Origin: Aquilaria yunnanensis
Taxonomy: Eukaryota; Streptophyta; Magnoliopsida; Malvales; Thymelaeaceae
DNA length: 64,000 nucleotides
Direction of reading: 5' to 3'
Assembly (NCBI GenBank): GCA_039654915.1
Contig: CM077594.1
Span: 90,968,893 to 91,032,892, forward strand
Each line of letters opens with the position of its first letter. The stretch's first letter is position 1. This document shows positions 12,536 through 26,012 of the stretch, piece after piece. The notes under the pieces are model-generated. The model was given only the letters and a program-made list of their open reading frames with translations, ran no database searches and was not told where the DNA came from. Position numbers and translations under genes: made by a program.

Positions 12536-12553
12536 TGGCAACTCCACTGGGGA
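12536..12553 (+). other. Primer binding site of the old element
   Basis: TGGCAACTCCACTGGGGA, three bases (GCT) after the 5' LTR. It differs at one base from the PBS of the young element (TGGCGACTCCACTGGGGA). It would pair with a tRNA 3' end reading ...GGAGTCGCCA; Ogre elements are known for a tRNA-Arg type PBS. Confidence 0.8.
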
Positions 12554-15500
12554 TGAGTCTAGCTATAAAAGGGGTTTGGTTTTCCTCGTTTTCTTTATTT
12601 CTTTGTTTCTCACATATAGATTTGATGTGTTGTGTTTTTTATAGGTTCCAACATGTACACACTTTGACATACATAATGAGCTCAATACCCAAGCCCACTC
12701 TAACAAAATTTTGCAAAAATACTGGGGTTAGCCTAGTTGTATGAGACAATACTCTTTGTATTTTCTCTAATTTGTAGTAGTAAGTAGTGTTGTCTAAGTA
12801 TGACTATAGTCATCCTATAGGACCATGAAAGCTACAACTCGAATTAATCCTTCTTCACTTAACCCTTGTGGGTGAGGAATTGGGTATTTTATAGTCCAAT
12901 AAGACTTAGTAAAATGGATTCAAAAACCAACTCATAACATTTATTTTAAAAAAACCACATATGTATGTAGTCACTATAGATCCACCCACTAGGATTTGTA
13001 TAGCAAGATACACATTGTTTAGTTAGTTTGCATCATTGTTCTCGTAACTTGTTCTATGTTATAATATCAATCTTATTATTGTAATTTATTATACTCATGT
13101 TACTAACCCTTTTGTCATCACCATAGGCATGTTGTTGTTAAACCATTTTTGTTGCTTTGTTTCTGTACTTTTGCTTCGATAACTTGTTCTCTTTATAACT
13201 CTAATTTCTCCTCATATTAGCTCATATGTTATTCATCTACATCAATTGTATTCTAACCTATTACTAACTTTATTTTTTTCTTGTTCTTTTGATTTCTTAA
13301 GCAAACTTTTTTTCAAGTGTCAAAATCATATGTTAAGCTATACTCAGTCTTAACTTTCTTGTCAACAATAAGTTTTGAAGTTTCATAGTAGTAGATGATC
13401 AAGCTCATTCATTGCATGCATATATCACTCATTACTTTCATGCGTTCATACTATGAAATGTTCATTTAAGATGCATAATTTTAACCCCAATTTGGTGCAT
13501 TCACGAACAACATTGAGCAAGGCAGACGCAATCTTCAAGGAGACCTCATGCAATGCTTGGATAAGGAAGTTTCTATACCACTTTTTGTGGAAGGGAAAAG
13601 CATCTCTTAGAGAAATTTTTTTGAGCTAGATCCAACCTAGAGGTCTACACACATTTGTAATGACAAGGAATCATTTGAGTGGACTTGTATCCTTGAGAGC
13701 TTACAAAAGTAATTTAATAGTAAAAATCTCCTAGATTTAATTCAGAATCTAGGGCGTAGTCTTTATTAAATAGACATCTATTATTCTTTTCATGTCTAAT
13801 AAAGAGATGTAATCCGTGCATTCCACCATGTTTTACCAACAAATGCCATTTTACGTTTATCTCATACTCTTTATCATGGCACCATCCATTTCACCATCTT
13901 GCAATCATATTTTTCTTTCGTAAACAAACACAAATGTGACAATGCTACTCATGAATAAAAATGAAAGCTAAAAGAGATTTGATGGTGGTGATCTTAAAAA
14001 AATTACCTAATCTAGTAAGAAAGAATATAAATGTTGCACCCCAACTTTCATTATACAAAAGCAAAAAGAAGTACACAGTGGTTATCAACATCATTGCAAG
14101 AAGTTTTTTGTTAGCTTCTAAAGAAGGTATTCCTCATAGTAAATGACTTTGGTGGTACCTCATGAATGCTTAACACAAGAAATGTCTTTCAGTTCTTCAC
14201 AATGCAAATTACAAAAACGGAAAAAAATTTCTTCCTCTATCAAAAGGCAACAAGGGAAATTAAAAAAAAAAAAGGACTGAAAGTAAACATGAGCCACTAA
14301 TGCTACTTGAGTCATCTTGCTTAATGAACACTACAATGAGGATTATCTAGCACATCACTTATCAAAACTGTAGATCACAAAAAAAAAAAAAAGAAAGATA
14401 AAAGCTTGCTAGGTTACAAATTTCCAATACAACAAAAGCAAAAGTTAAGGAAAAAAAAATGAAAAAAATGAAAAAAAAAGAAAATAAAAATAAGCTATGG
14501 ATTCTAGAATGAAAACCTACAAAGGCAATTTAGAATATAAAAAGCAACCTTCAATGTAAGTTTACTCACATATTGCAAGAGTTGGGGGGGGGGGGAATAG
14601 ATAATGTTTAACTTTCTAGAAAATATGACAAGTTTGATGTTCTCATTAATGAGTTTTCAAGGCAATCGTATCTACTCATAGGTGGTATTAAAAAGCCTTC
14701 ATTTTACATCATTCATACTTAATTTTCTTCAACCTAACACTTATCTTACGATATCATTCTCGTTCATTTAAAAAGCTTTCATTTTTAAACATGTTTTTAC
14801 TTTTTTTCCTTGTACCTTTTGCACCTTTGAGTTGAAAAGGGAAAGAATAATAGAACATTTTAATTAAATAAAAAGATTGTAAGTTGTTTTGTCAAGCTTT
14901 ATAAATTGATGATAGTTTTTCTTTGAGGTTAAACTATTATTCATTAATGAATGTGGACCTAAAAGTAAAGAGATAGCTTGAGACTTTCTTCAAGAATGTG
15001 TAGTTCTTATAAGAGAAATTTGCAATCAAGTGCCATCGTAAAGGTTTAGAAAGACATGACATTTATAAATCAAGAGAGGCAATACATTCTTCAATATAGA
15101 TACCATATTCAGGGGCAAAGTAATCTCTATGAAGTACAAGGAAAACATTATAAAAAAAGGACCTCAAAAGACAATGAGGCAAGCTTTATGGATCAGAACT
15201 TAAGTTCAAGGAAAAATAATCATTCATATGATAATATGAGAAATAAGTAAGCATCAATACTGTCACAAGGAAAGGAAGTGAGCAAAAAGGGATTAATAGT
15301 TAAGCCTTTAGATAACATGGAACCCATGGTGAGGTAAGGAAGATTTCTGAATACCCTAAGGAAAAGAATCACAAAAGGTAATATTAAAAGAATCATGTAA
15401 TTCACTCATGCATCCTGGTTTTCATCAAGGTCATTCTAAAAATGTAAAGATTAAAAAGCATGCATCATGACCATCATCTATTATGCTTTTATCACAACCA

Positions 15501-15630
15501 GGTTTCAATAAAACTTGGTGCAAACATCTAAGGAGGAATTCAATCAAAGCACATTAAAAATGAGACATTTAGGAAAACGAAAAGAGGTAGAGTGTTTTAA
15601 CCACTTAACATCTATGAAAGATTAGAGGCT
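12554..15630 (+). other. Non-coding interior of the old element
   Basis: No open frame of meaning. It holds the segment shared with the young element (13640-13790), a G13 run at about 14583-14595, and A-rich tracts near 14250-14480. gag and pol are absent or unrecognisable. Confidence 0.6.
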
Positions 15631-15639
15631 ACAATTTCT

Positions 15640-16790
15640 CAATGCTATTTGAGGGAATAAAGTTTTACGGACGAGGTAAGTTCACATAAATTGAGATTAT
15701 TTTATCAACTTCAGGACATATAAATTAAACCGAGGTTCCAAAGAAAAGGTAATTCTGTTTCTCATAACTTAGCTTAAACCAAAGTTTTAAATGAGAAAGA
15801 TTTCTCTATTTCATCACATCTAAAGGAAGGCTAAATTAAGGTGAAATTTTTTTTTCCCCTCATAACTTAGGTTAAACTAAGATTTTAAATGAGAAAGATT
15901 TCTCTACCTCATCACATCTAAAGGAAGACTAAACTAAGGTTCCAAAGATAAGGTAATTTTGTTCCTCATAGCTTGGGTTAATCTGAGGCTTTAAATGAGA
16001 AAGGTTTATTTACCTCATCACATATAAAAAAAAGCTAAACTGAGGTTTTAAAAAGAAGATAATTCTCTTCCTCGTAACTTGGGTTAAACCGAGGTTTTAA
16101 TTGAGAAAAATTTCTCTACCCTGTTACATCTAAAGATCTAAAGAAAGGCCAAACTGAGATTTTAAAGAGAAGACAATTCTCTTCCTCATAACTTAGGCTA
16201 AATTGATGTTATAAATGAGAAAGATTTCTTTACCACGTTACATTTAAAGGAAAGCTAAATTGAAATTTCAAAGAGAAAATAATTCTCTTCCACATAGCTG
16301 GGGTTAAATTGAGGTTTTAAATGAGAAAAGTTTTTTTGCCTCGTCACATTTAAAGAAAAGCTAAACTGGGGTTCTAAAGAGAAGGTAAATCTCTTCTTTA
16401 TAACATGGGTCAAACTGAGGTTTTTAATCAGAAGAGTTTCTCTACATCATCATATTAAAAGAAAAGCTAAACCAAGTTTTCAAAGGCAAAATAATTCTCT
16501 TTCTCATAATATGGGTTAAATTGAGGTTTTAAAGAGACATGGTTCTCTACCTTAAAAGAATTTAGAGTGGTAAAAAGGTAGAGTCCTCTACCTCAAGTGC
16601 TATTAAAGGTAGTAAAGAGTTAGAGTGTTTTACCTCAAAGGAATTTACAGGTTGTAACGGACAGAGTTTTTTACCTCAAAGGCATAAGAAATGGTAAAAA
16701 AAGGTTCTCTACTACTTAAATCATGGTAAAAGAGAGTTCTCTACCACTTAAATCATGGTATGAGAGAGTTTTCTACCAAAGGTAAAAAGA
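15640..16790 (+). repeat. Degenerate tandem repeats made of short hairpins
   Basis: Roughly eight imperfect units of about 115-120 bp, each with 'gaggttttaaatgagaaagatttctctacc', 'catctaaaggaa(g)gctaaa' and 'aattctcttcctcataacttgggtt' blocks. Many blocks are self-complementary: GAGAAAGATTTCTC, AGAGAA..TTCTCT, and later GTAGAGTCCTCTAC. The array sits just upstream of the 3' LTR, where Ogre/Tat elements are known to carry tandem repeats. Confidence 0.7.
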
Positions 16791-16945
16791 ATGAAAGATG
16801 ACCTTCTCTTTTCCATAAGAAGGTTTAGAGAAGAGTTCCTCTTTTCCAATAGGATGTTTTTTTATGGAGAAAAGGGTAAGGAAGGTTCCTTAACCCCTCA
16901 AGAAAAAAGGAAAGATTTTTTTTCTTAGGTTTGGAAGTAAAAGAA

Positions 16946-17055
16946 ATGTTCTTATTGTAAAAGACTATGAGAGTTTCTAGGCCTAATAAATAAGGAATAA
17001 ATGTTCTTATTGTAAAAGACTATGAGAGTTTCTAGGCCTAATAAATAAGGAAGAA
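16946..17055 (+). repeat. 55-bp tandem duplication
   Basis: Two consecutive near-identical copies beginning ATGTTCTTATTGTAAAAGAC at 16946 and 17001. Confidence 0.85.
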
Positions 17056-17256
17056 AGAGTTTTTCTCCTTAGATTCTTGAAAGATATGTGGGTTTCTATT
17101 ATAGAGGTAATAAGGAAGGTTCTTTAACATCAAAGGGGAGGAAAAGAAGGTTTTTCTCTTTAAGATTTTTGGTAGTGAGAAGGTTTTCATTGTCTAAATG
17201 GAAAGTCGAATAAAATTTGGTAACGACTTTAAATGCATCATGTTTCATAAACATGT

Positions 17257-17269
17257 AAAATGGGGCAAC
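17257..17269 (+). other. Polypurine tract of the old element
   Basis: AAAATGGGGCAAC directly before the 3' LTR start. It corresponds to the young element's tract (AAAGGGGGGCAGC in sense). Confidence 0.7.
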
Positions 17270-19009
17270 TATTGATACCCAATTTTGTCTGGGCTCTAAG
17301 TTTTGTTTAGTTTTAGGTTTAAAAAGTTAGTTTAGGAGCATTCTTGTTTTTTGGGAGGCAATTTGGTTAATTGATAAGACATTTGGGTCATTTTGGTCAT
17401 TTTAAGGTTTACATAATTAGTTGGTCTAATTACATTTAAGTTACACTGTTGTTCATGCTATACATCTTTAGAAATTTAGAATTGACATCTAGGGCTAAAA
17501 CAGGAATTCATTTAGTTTAGGTCCTAATTTAAGGATCCTAAAGGTCTTTTGGGGTCAATTTAGTCAAAAAGGGGAGTTTGGGCAAAAACGTAAATTGTGA
17601 GTCAAATCTGTCAAGTCCATAAAGTTTCAGGCAAATCCGGCAAGTTTATGAAGTTCTAGGAAAGTTTGGAAAATTTTACAAAGTTTTGGGCTCAATTGAC
17701 AAATTAGGGAAGTATTGGGTGAAATTGGAAGTTTGTATAGAATCTAGGGCTGAATCAGTAATTTAAGAGTTTTTGTGGACCTGTACAGCTATTCGAACCA
17801 GATTATATCCTAGGAGATTAAATCTCAAATTTTCTTGATTAATCACGTTCATGACACTTGCAAATAAATATGGGTCACCATTTGAGAAAAATGACGAAGA
17901 AAAAGGCTGGGAAATTCGCAACCCCAACCTCTAGCCAAAAAAAGGTGAAACTGCACCTTTAGCTCCTATCTTGCCACCTACTACTACAGATACCCTAAAC
18001 TTCCCTAATTGCCACTGTACCGCCGGCTATTGCTCGCGCAAACCGAGGGGAGGAGACCGATTGCGACTCATCCCTTTGCCACCACGTTCTCTGTCCGCCA
18101 TCTCCATGAGCCGTCCGCCTGCCTCCTGCTAGTCACGCGTCACCTTTGAGGAAAGCCCAGGCCGCTGCTCCGTTTTTCGTTGCCAGTGACTCAAGGAATC
18201 AAAGGAGACCCGCCTCGTCAACCCATGGCCGACTCTGTTTCATCCGGATCCCATCCGTCAATCACCTCCAATCTCGGTGAAAGTCTCACTTAGGCCTTTG
18301 GCTTTTTATCTTCATTCTTATAAGTCACTAACACTTTTCTGTTTTGCATGTCAATCACTAATAACATTATCTTTTATTCTCATTCCGTTCAATTTTTGTT
18401 TGATTATCTATTTTAGCCATGAATTAGTTTGAAAATTAGTGACATTTAGAATCATAAGTTCAGGCTAGTTACTCGATCATTTAAATAATTTAATTTACAT
18501 AATTTTATTCTTTCTTCAACTGAGAAATGTGAAATGAATTATGTTGGAATATTCAATAAATCTGTAAAGATCTGTTCTTGACGAATTTGATAAAATCCCG
18601 AAATGAATTATTTGCTTAAATTTGATTGGTTTGATAAAACTGACGGTTAGAGCAAGGTGTTCATTTCAATTTCTTGGTGGATTTAGTAGTGTCCCGAAAT
18701 TTCAATGACATTTAGGATTTTATATTCAGTTGGTTTGGAAAGATTCATGGTTTGAAATTAAATTAAAACTTAAACATAATTTAATAAAATTCATAAAATT
18801 ATTTTATCAAAGGTTAAGCATTAAAAGAAACAAGAATTTAGGAAGAGATAAAACCGTACCTCTATGGCACCAATTTCTGGGTGCTAGAATAAGATTATTT
18901 TAGCGTAATCGATTTACAATCTTAGAATTTCTTCTTGTAAACCATAATATGTATCTAATTGACCATAGTGAAACTAATTAGTGACGACTCCTAAAATCAA
19001 GTTGCTACA
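17270..19009 (+). repeat. 3' LTR of the old element
   Basis: 1740 bp, homologous to 10671-12532 over its full length but with an internal deletion of about 0.1 kb in the GC-rich part. It ends TTGCTACA and is followed by the target duplication AAGTG. Confidence 0.85.
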
Positions 19010-19014
19010 AAGTG

Positions 19015-19992
19015 GATCATATCTTTAATTTATCATAGGTATAGAAGACATCTAATTCTTTTTTGAGGGAGACTATGACCCTCCTCGCCCCTAAATTGCA
19101 ACTTCTCTCTCTAAATTACATATACCACAAATTGTAAAATTATCCCTGAAGGAATTAATGTATAAAAAATTTGTCAATAGAGGGACAATTAAATGCACAA
19201 TTTGGTCTCCTGTATGTAGGCCTCTCACACACGTCCAATTGCCAAACACAAAAAATTCATATAACAATGTTAAATGAAAATAATTTTCATTGAAATTTCA
19301 TTTCATATAACTAGCTAATGTTACCATGTTACGTATTAATAAACAAATTAAATAGTTTATACAAAAATAAGCATACGCTAAAGATTTAGTGAACTAATCA
19401 GTTGTGCAAAAAAGAAAAATTATTCACCTAACTACACAACTGAGAAATGAAAAATTTTAATTTCTAAATATAATTTTTAAAATTTTTTTCATAAAATAAT
19501 AATATAGATAATTTAATGCAAACCAAACGAAAAAAATGACCTGTGTCAACAAAAATGAGACGAATGCACTATATGTCAGTTGGAAAATGAATTTTTTCAT
19601 TATTTTTCTTAATGTTGTTGCTAGGACGAAGAAGAATATATAACGGAACAGAAAAGAAAGGGAAAAGAGAAAAAGATCCAAACAAAGGAGAAAAAGGGTT
19701 CCCGTGTTTTAGCCGGTTAATAATGTATATAGAGAATAGATCGATCTACGTATATTTTTGGGTCGCTGATTAGTATTTAGTAGTAAAGTGTAATTAAGAA
19801 AATAATTCTCTGTTACCAACCATTACGTACTTAAATCCCTCGTTTTGAGCGACCTTAACTGGACTTCACGTGAGAGAAGGTGACTGTTGCCTATCCACGG
19901 ACTTCCGGGGACACGGTCAAGTTTCGGCCCTTTAATTTCGTTTTTTTAACAGCTACAGAAAGAATTTTATTATACTTTTTTCTGATTACAAA

Positions 19993-20023
<31 letters not shown>

Positions 20024-20960
20024 TCAAAGGAAATAAAGAGGTCCCGCCACTCTAATTTGAGTGGTAAAGGGGCATTTCCCTCCTCAATATTTTCACAATA
20101 TTTAATATTAGATTTGGTTGTCTCTTGGTGCTGAGCACCTTGACATTTTGTATTATGATTGTTACTCCTCAGATTCTGTACCCTGAACTACTGATGTCAT
20201 GAATAAAAAAAAAGAAGAAACTACAGAATATTACAAGGCACTGGCTAACAAGGAGGTAGCCACAAGTATGCTCTAGCCTGAATATAATAATCCTTACACT
20301 CCATATATATACATAGCAACTTTCAAAATCAAACAAAACCCATGCATAAGGAATTGGAAAAACCAAGCACAATAGCCTTGAGACAAGAACGCAAAGACCA
20401 CAAAAATTGCCTCTTTTTGCGTCTTTAGTCATTATCCTCTTAGAGCATAAGTAGGATTCATACACCAATTGGACTAAGAGAAATTAATCTTCGAAGATCT
20501 ATTCACTATCCATAGGAAGGAATAATTTCGAACCTGAAACATAATTTTGGCTTAGCTTGAATTGCATTCCTTAAAAAATCACTTTGTTTACACCTTTCCA
20601 AATGCACCATGCTGCCACTTGCACACCCGTTTTCCAGGCTTAAAGTTGCTCCTTTCTTTGAATACCAGGCAGTCTCATCTGTAGTAGTTGAGAGAATTCT
20701 AAATGTGCTTGGCAATCTGTTCACAACGAACTGAAGAAGGTCAGCCAAACGGCAATTACACTTTGGGTAATGTGAGATTACATGAACAACAGCTTCATAC
20801 TCGATGCCACATATATAAGCTACAAGTATCATCACACAGCCAAACCCCTTTAATTACCAAGTTATGTTTTGTTGGTAATCGACTTTGCAACTCCCTCCAA
20901 GAGAAAATGTTAATTTTAATTTTCTTTGGAACCAGTAAGTTGGAGTGACCATCCTGTGTA
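19015..20960. other. Intergenic region
   Basis: AT-rich, with an (AT)n microsatellite at about 19993-20018. The minus-strand ORFs at 20169-20468 and 20506-20835 have no motifs I recognise. They lie just downstream of the LINE remnant, in its orientation, and could be its eroded 3' end. Confidence 0.4.
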
Positions 20961-20965
20961 TTTAA

Positions 20966-21570
20966 GACCTTCTAAAGTAGTATACTATCCACTTCCATTC
21001 TAAGGCTTTTGACAGAAAAAATCCCATCATTGCTCAAACTCCAAATAAACTTGTTTTTAGATCCTGTAGATAAGACAAAATTATTTAACAGTTGCTCAAG
21101 CTCTTCGAGCTCTCCACTTTCTCTTCCATGGGGTTGCCATCTACAGCACCACCATACTCCCTCCTCCCAACACCTTATCTTACAAATTTTGTAGTTTTTA
21201 TCTGTTTCTAGAGAAAATAGCTTAGGAAATAACTTCTCTAATTTTATCTCTCTTACCAAAAAATCATTCCACATTCTAACATCCTGATCCCCACTCCCCA
21301 CTTTCCAAGAAAAAGAAGATCTAAAATGAATTTCCAACTCCTTGAACTCTGAATCTATCCATACAATTCAACCCCAAACTAACCCAAATCTCCCAATATC
21401 ACAGGAAATGTTGGAACCTCCTTCCTCTCCATATAAAGCTAAGATGACTTTACGCGCCAGAGCCCCCTCTTCAGTCATAAAATGCCAGTACCATTTCCCA
21501 AGCAACACCAAATTCTTCCCATCCAAACTACCCACACACTACCCCTCTAACTTCGATGAAATATTCACTC
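20966..21570 (-). pseudogene. LINE (non-LTR retrotransposon) reverse-transcriptase C-terminal remnant
   Basis: Translated on the minus strand, the region reads like the end of a plant LINE ORF2. From about 21510, LLGKWYWHFMTEEGALARKVI is followed after a stop by SWKVGSGDQDVRMWNDFL and, further on, FIWSLSNDGIFSVKS. These match the usual order in LINEs: the 'LLGKW..R' segment, the 'VGxGxxxRFWxDxW' segment, and the 'W..s..G.FSVKS' start of the RVT zinc-binding region. At least one in-frame stop is present (near 21350), and the catalytic RT core is missing or unrecognisable upstream. It is a dead 5'-truncated fragment. Confidence 0.65.
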
Positions 21571-21616
21571 ACTCCAAGCTACCCAAGCAATCTTACTCTC
21601 CTCAGAACCTCCTATT

Positions 21617-21662
21617 CCCCCCCCCCCCCCCCCCCCCCCCGGGGGCACCCTCCCCCCCCCCC
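21617..21662. repeat. Long C homopolymer run
   Basis: 24 C, then GGGGG, a short spacer, and another run of about 11 C. It adjoins the LINE remnant. Such a run may be partly a sequencing or assembly artefact. Confidence 0.85.
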
Positions 21663-21699
21663 TCAAAAAGAAAAATTGTCCCAAATTCTTGAGTGTTTT

Positions 21700-24600
21700 C
21701 AAGACTCTCACTGAGGCCCTTTAAAGTTTAATAGATTGAGAGTACGATAATCAACCTAAAAAAGAGACTAATTACTAATTTGATGTAGTGAGTTGTGCAA
21801 ATAAAACTAATACTTAGATTTTAAAAATAATACTAATCATGATTAGTTTCTAGATAAAGTGAGCAGTTTTAATATAGAAATTCAAAATTATAGAGAAAAA
21901 AGCTCAACTATTATTGATCAAAAGTTGATTGTTTTTCTTGCATACATTACATGGCCTTATATATGCAAAAAAAAATTTGGTAATTAGAAGGATGTATAAG
22001 TATATATTTAAGGTACAAGTTATAACAAAAGTTTGGGGGTAAGTTGTTTGTCTCATGAAATCTGGAGGGCATTAAGCTATATTTGGACATTTGTTGACGA
22101 GTTTATGTGTGGAGTGTCTTTGCCATGCCTGGAATTCGGGTCTCGATTGGAAGATACCTTACCTTTGTCAGTTGAACTGGGTAAGCAAAGACCTAAAAGA
22201 AATCTCTAGGCCTAAATTCCTTTGAACTAAAAGAAATCTCTAGGCCTTTCCTATAAAATTTGAAAATAAATGGAATAGGAAAATATTACACTCTAGCTAA
22301 AAAATTAAATCCCAATTGATATCTTTTTCCAAAAAAAAAAAAGATTTCTAGAAAATTTCTAGTTGATACCATTATTTATAAGGAATATACTTAACCTAAT
22401 AAAATTGCAAAATAATTCTTGAACTGTGAAATAAAATACCCACAAAAATAAATACAAAAAAATGAAAAAAATAATAAAATATTAAATTTCTCACCTGCAT
22501 CATTCTCTTCTTTTTTTAAAAAAAACTCATCCTTGAGCTGCTTAGTTGAAATTGAGTTATTCTCTGATGCCACATGAACAAATTTTTGGAACATAATGAA
22601 CTTCCTTTATGCTTGTTGAATGTCATGTTTGTGTCCTTCAGCTTCAAAATTTAACCAAAAAAAAATCGTATATTATTTTTCCTTGAAAGAAACTTTACAA
22701 CATTAAGAAAATCCAAGAAAATAAGTTTTGATTTACAAAGATGCCCATCAGTTAATAATTCAATTGGTTCAATTTTTTCCTTTAAAATCGAAATTACTTC
22801 TTGCTCGACCTTTTCTAGTTTAGATTTAACAACACTTGCTAAGACTGGAAGTTAAATTCAAAACTCAATTATGACCTAAACCTGAACAAAAAATGTCTAA
22901 CTTGGGTCACTTTTGAAGGTGAAATATGGCAATTTTATGTTGGGCTGACTTGGACCCAAAAAAAGGCCAAAGTTTGGGTTAAGTCTAGTCGAACCCACAC
23001 AATCCAAACCCAACCCGAATTTTTAACCCATATTAAGTTTGCCTAGGTGATCCAGGTATTACACCATCCTCATACTCTTTTTTTAGTTTACCCACTTCAA
23101 AATTCTTCTAAATACTAACATTGGAATATGAATTGATAAAACTCAATTTTTTTGTGAATTGCTCCATCCGTCACATTTTAAATGATGCATTTCTTTGGGT
23201 ATAGAAATTAGGATGTAGGTAATTTATATTATTCTTTTTATTTTTTCCTCTAAGGCTAAAATAAATTTTTTTGGGTTTTGTTTAGTAAGAGTTTAAAAGG
23301 GGATTATAAAAAGAAAATATTATTATTTTTTAATTTTGTGCAGTTTTGAGTTTTTGTGCAAAAAAAGTTTAAATAAAAGTAGTGAAGTAAGTTAAATGTT
23401 AAAAACTTTTTAAAGGGGAAACTGTTCATCTTTTCTAAGATAGCACACACAAAAAAAAAAAAAAACACTTGTGATTACTTTTTTGGATAGATGGATTATT
23501 TTTATGGTGAAAAAACATGCACGGTTTCAAAGCACGTACATTTTTTTTTTGTAATCATAATAAAATAAAGAGAAAGAAAAGGAGAAAGATTAAGCACGAG
23601 TTTCCTTCATGCCTTTCTTTTAATTAATCATCCTAATGATTAGGGAAACAGTCATTGTTTGTCTTAAAACTTTACTTACTCTTCTGTGTCAATCATAAGA
23701 CTTCTCACCTTTTTCAATGAGTCTTAAAACTGTAATTGTATAAATAGTTAATTCTAAAACTTTAAAATTGTGTAAATAGTTAGTCCTAAAATTGATCACT
23801 TTTCTAAACCAAATTTTTTAAGTGACAAATTAAACTGTTTGATAAATATTTTCAAATAAATTCAAACTATAATATTTATTTTACAGTTAATGAACCATTT
23901 AAATAATCATTTTTTATATCAATAAATTATATTCCTATTTACCAACTGCTTTTTAGTAAATATGTGGCTAACCATTAACGTTTTAGCAAATTTTAGCACT
24001 AATTTAAAAAAGTTAAAAGTTTTACGACTTACACAAAAGTAAGACAAATTATACACACACACATTAAATAGAAGTTGGGAAACACTACAGATCTACAATT
24101 TCTACTCGGTTGGGCGGAAAATGAACTTTACTAGCCCAACCAAGGAAAATGTCCAAAGTAAATTATGGGAAATGTTCCTCAATTTTGACATTTTGCTGAA
24201 TTGGTCTTCCAATTTTATTATTTGCCTTTTGACCCTCCAGTTGGCATAATTTAAGTCCTACTCTAATGTTCTTTGTCCACTTAGTCTCGAAACTTTGCTT
24301 ACTTACATTAGCCTCACGAACAACGAGTTGCCACAACAATATGTGACTGATTCACCTAGTTGTATGACTAAAAATGACATATCTCTTAATGATTATAAGC
24401 ATGACATAAAGATAGTTCAACCAAAAACTCAGATAAAGTGAAATTTTAATTTAATGCCATATATATGGATTAAAATCTTTTTACTTATTTATTGTTGAAA
24501 TCCAATTTTAATATTAAATTTATTGATATAAAGGAATGACAATGTATTGGTCCAGTAAACCTGGTTATCCTAAACATATGCTTACCCATTATATATAATG

Positions 24601-25730
24601 TACTAAAACAAAGCTGAAAACACTATACATGAACAGTGTACTTAAGTTGGGCTGAAAATGAATAATATCGGCTCAACCAAGAAAAATGTTTGAAAAATAA
24701 AAAGGCTAAATTATGGGAAAAAATCCCTTAGCTTTGACACTTTGCTTTATTGGTCATCAAACTTTGTTGTTTTCCATTTAACCCCTTAATTTGCAAAATT
24801 TAAGTTCTTAAGCAACTGTTCTTTGTTCTATTGCTCTCCAAACTAGTGCATTCTTATGATCAGCCTCCCGAACAATGAGTTGCCACAACAATATACGGTC
24901 AACTTACATAGTTACCATTATACGATAGTATTCTCAACTTAGCACAGTGGGATTCATGGATGATGAGAGAAGCAAGACAATGGAAGTAATGATAATAACT
25001 AAGACCCAATTTGTTTAAGCTAAGGAAAGATTAAGTTGACTATCTGTTTTTTACCATTTGATGATCATGGTCCATTTTATTTCATTTAAGCCTCATTTTG
25101 TTTGTTTATTATAATGTTTGTGCATGTACCTCCTTTCTTTCCTTTATGATATAGTCACCACAGAGGCCCTTTTATAATGCCATAGTAGTCGATCTATAGT
25201 AATATGCCATAGTAAATTGTGAGCCATCAGATTAGGAGGAGTAAGCGTAATAGTTGGATGGTGAATAGCAACAATCAAACCCTTGGCGAAAAATTCCTGT
25301 AAGAACTTGAAGGAATTTGAAAATGAGATTCAATCCAAAAAGAGTGGAGAGTGGTAGCATTATTGAAGCATGGAGTGAAGTGACATTGTCCAAAGGCATC
25401 GAAACAATGAGGAAGAGTAATGAGAGAAAATCATAGTTAGCCGAAAAATAAGTTACTTTTATGTCCATGTAGTATAAAGAGTGTGGGTTTGAAAGGAATT
25501 AATAGATTTGTATTTGGTTTAGGTGTTTGTGTTGTGAAACTAGGGTTCTAGGTTAGGTGTTGTGTAGGATGAATCATTTTTTGTCATATTAATGATGTCT
25601 TTGAGTAGATGTAAATGCCCCTAGTTGGTGGATATTGTATTTTCCCTGGTGATTTTGCATTCAGGTATAAAACTAAGGTTTAGTGCCAGAAAAGTGATAG
25701 AACATGTGGAAAAGTGATTGGATCTAAGAA
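21700..25730. other. Intergenic region with a diverged direct repeat
   Basis: No gene seen. Two diverged direct copies of about 270-290 bp lie at about 24104-24370 and 24640-24925; both contain 'gagttgccacaacaatat' and 'ttatggga' blocks, and probably come from a decayed repeat family. The rest is AT-rich. Confidence 0.5.
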
Positions 25731-25733
25731 AAA

Positions 25734-25738
25734 ATGGT
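25734..25738. repeat. Target site duplication, left copy (ATGGT)
   Basis: ATGGT directly before TGTGGCAACG at 25739. The identical ATGGT at 43398-43402 follows the other LTR. Confidence 0.92.
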
Positions 25739-26012
25739 TGTGGCAACGTCGGGTTTTCGGGAGTCGCCACCAATCAGTTTTCTTAGGTCGATTGGTCACC
25801 TTAAAATTGGTCTGCGAGAGTTCGGGGATCGGGAGTACGGTTACGTTAAAACAACTTTGTTAAAACGCCCAAAAATTGGCACCTTAGTTGATTTTAATTT
25901 TGTTTTGCTTTGCTTTTAAATAATTCTCAGTTAATTTTCAAAATTAGAAATTTTAACTGGATTAGTCGAAATGTGGATTTTTAAATTAATTAATTTGTAT
26001 GAAATTTTATAC

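Larger units (their letters stand above)
10671..19009 (+). mobile_element. Old Ogre/Tat-like LTR retrotransposon, no coding capacity
   Basis: A complete but decayed LTR element, 8339 bp, plus orientation. Target duplication AAGTG is at 10666-10670 and 19010-19014. The LTRs (10671-12532 and 17270-19009) are clearly homologous but differ by many substitutions and indels, so insertion is old. Both originally began TGTTGACACCC-like (now AGTTGACAC and TATTGATAC) and end TTGCTACA. The PBS, three bases after the 5' LTR, is nearly identical to that of the young element at 25739-43397. A segment at about 13640-13790 matches, in reverse complement, 37710-37865 of that element (e.g. 'gtaaaaatctcctagatt'), so both belong to one lineage. 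No gag or pol is recognisable in the 4.7-kb interior. Confidence 0.85.
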
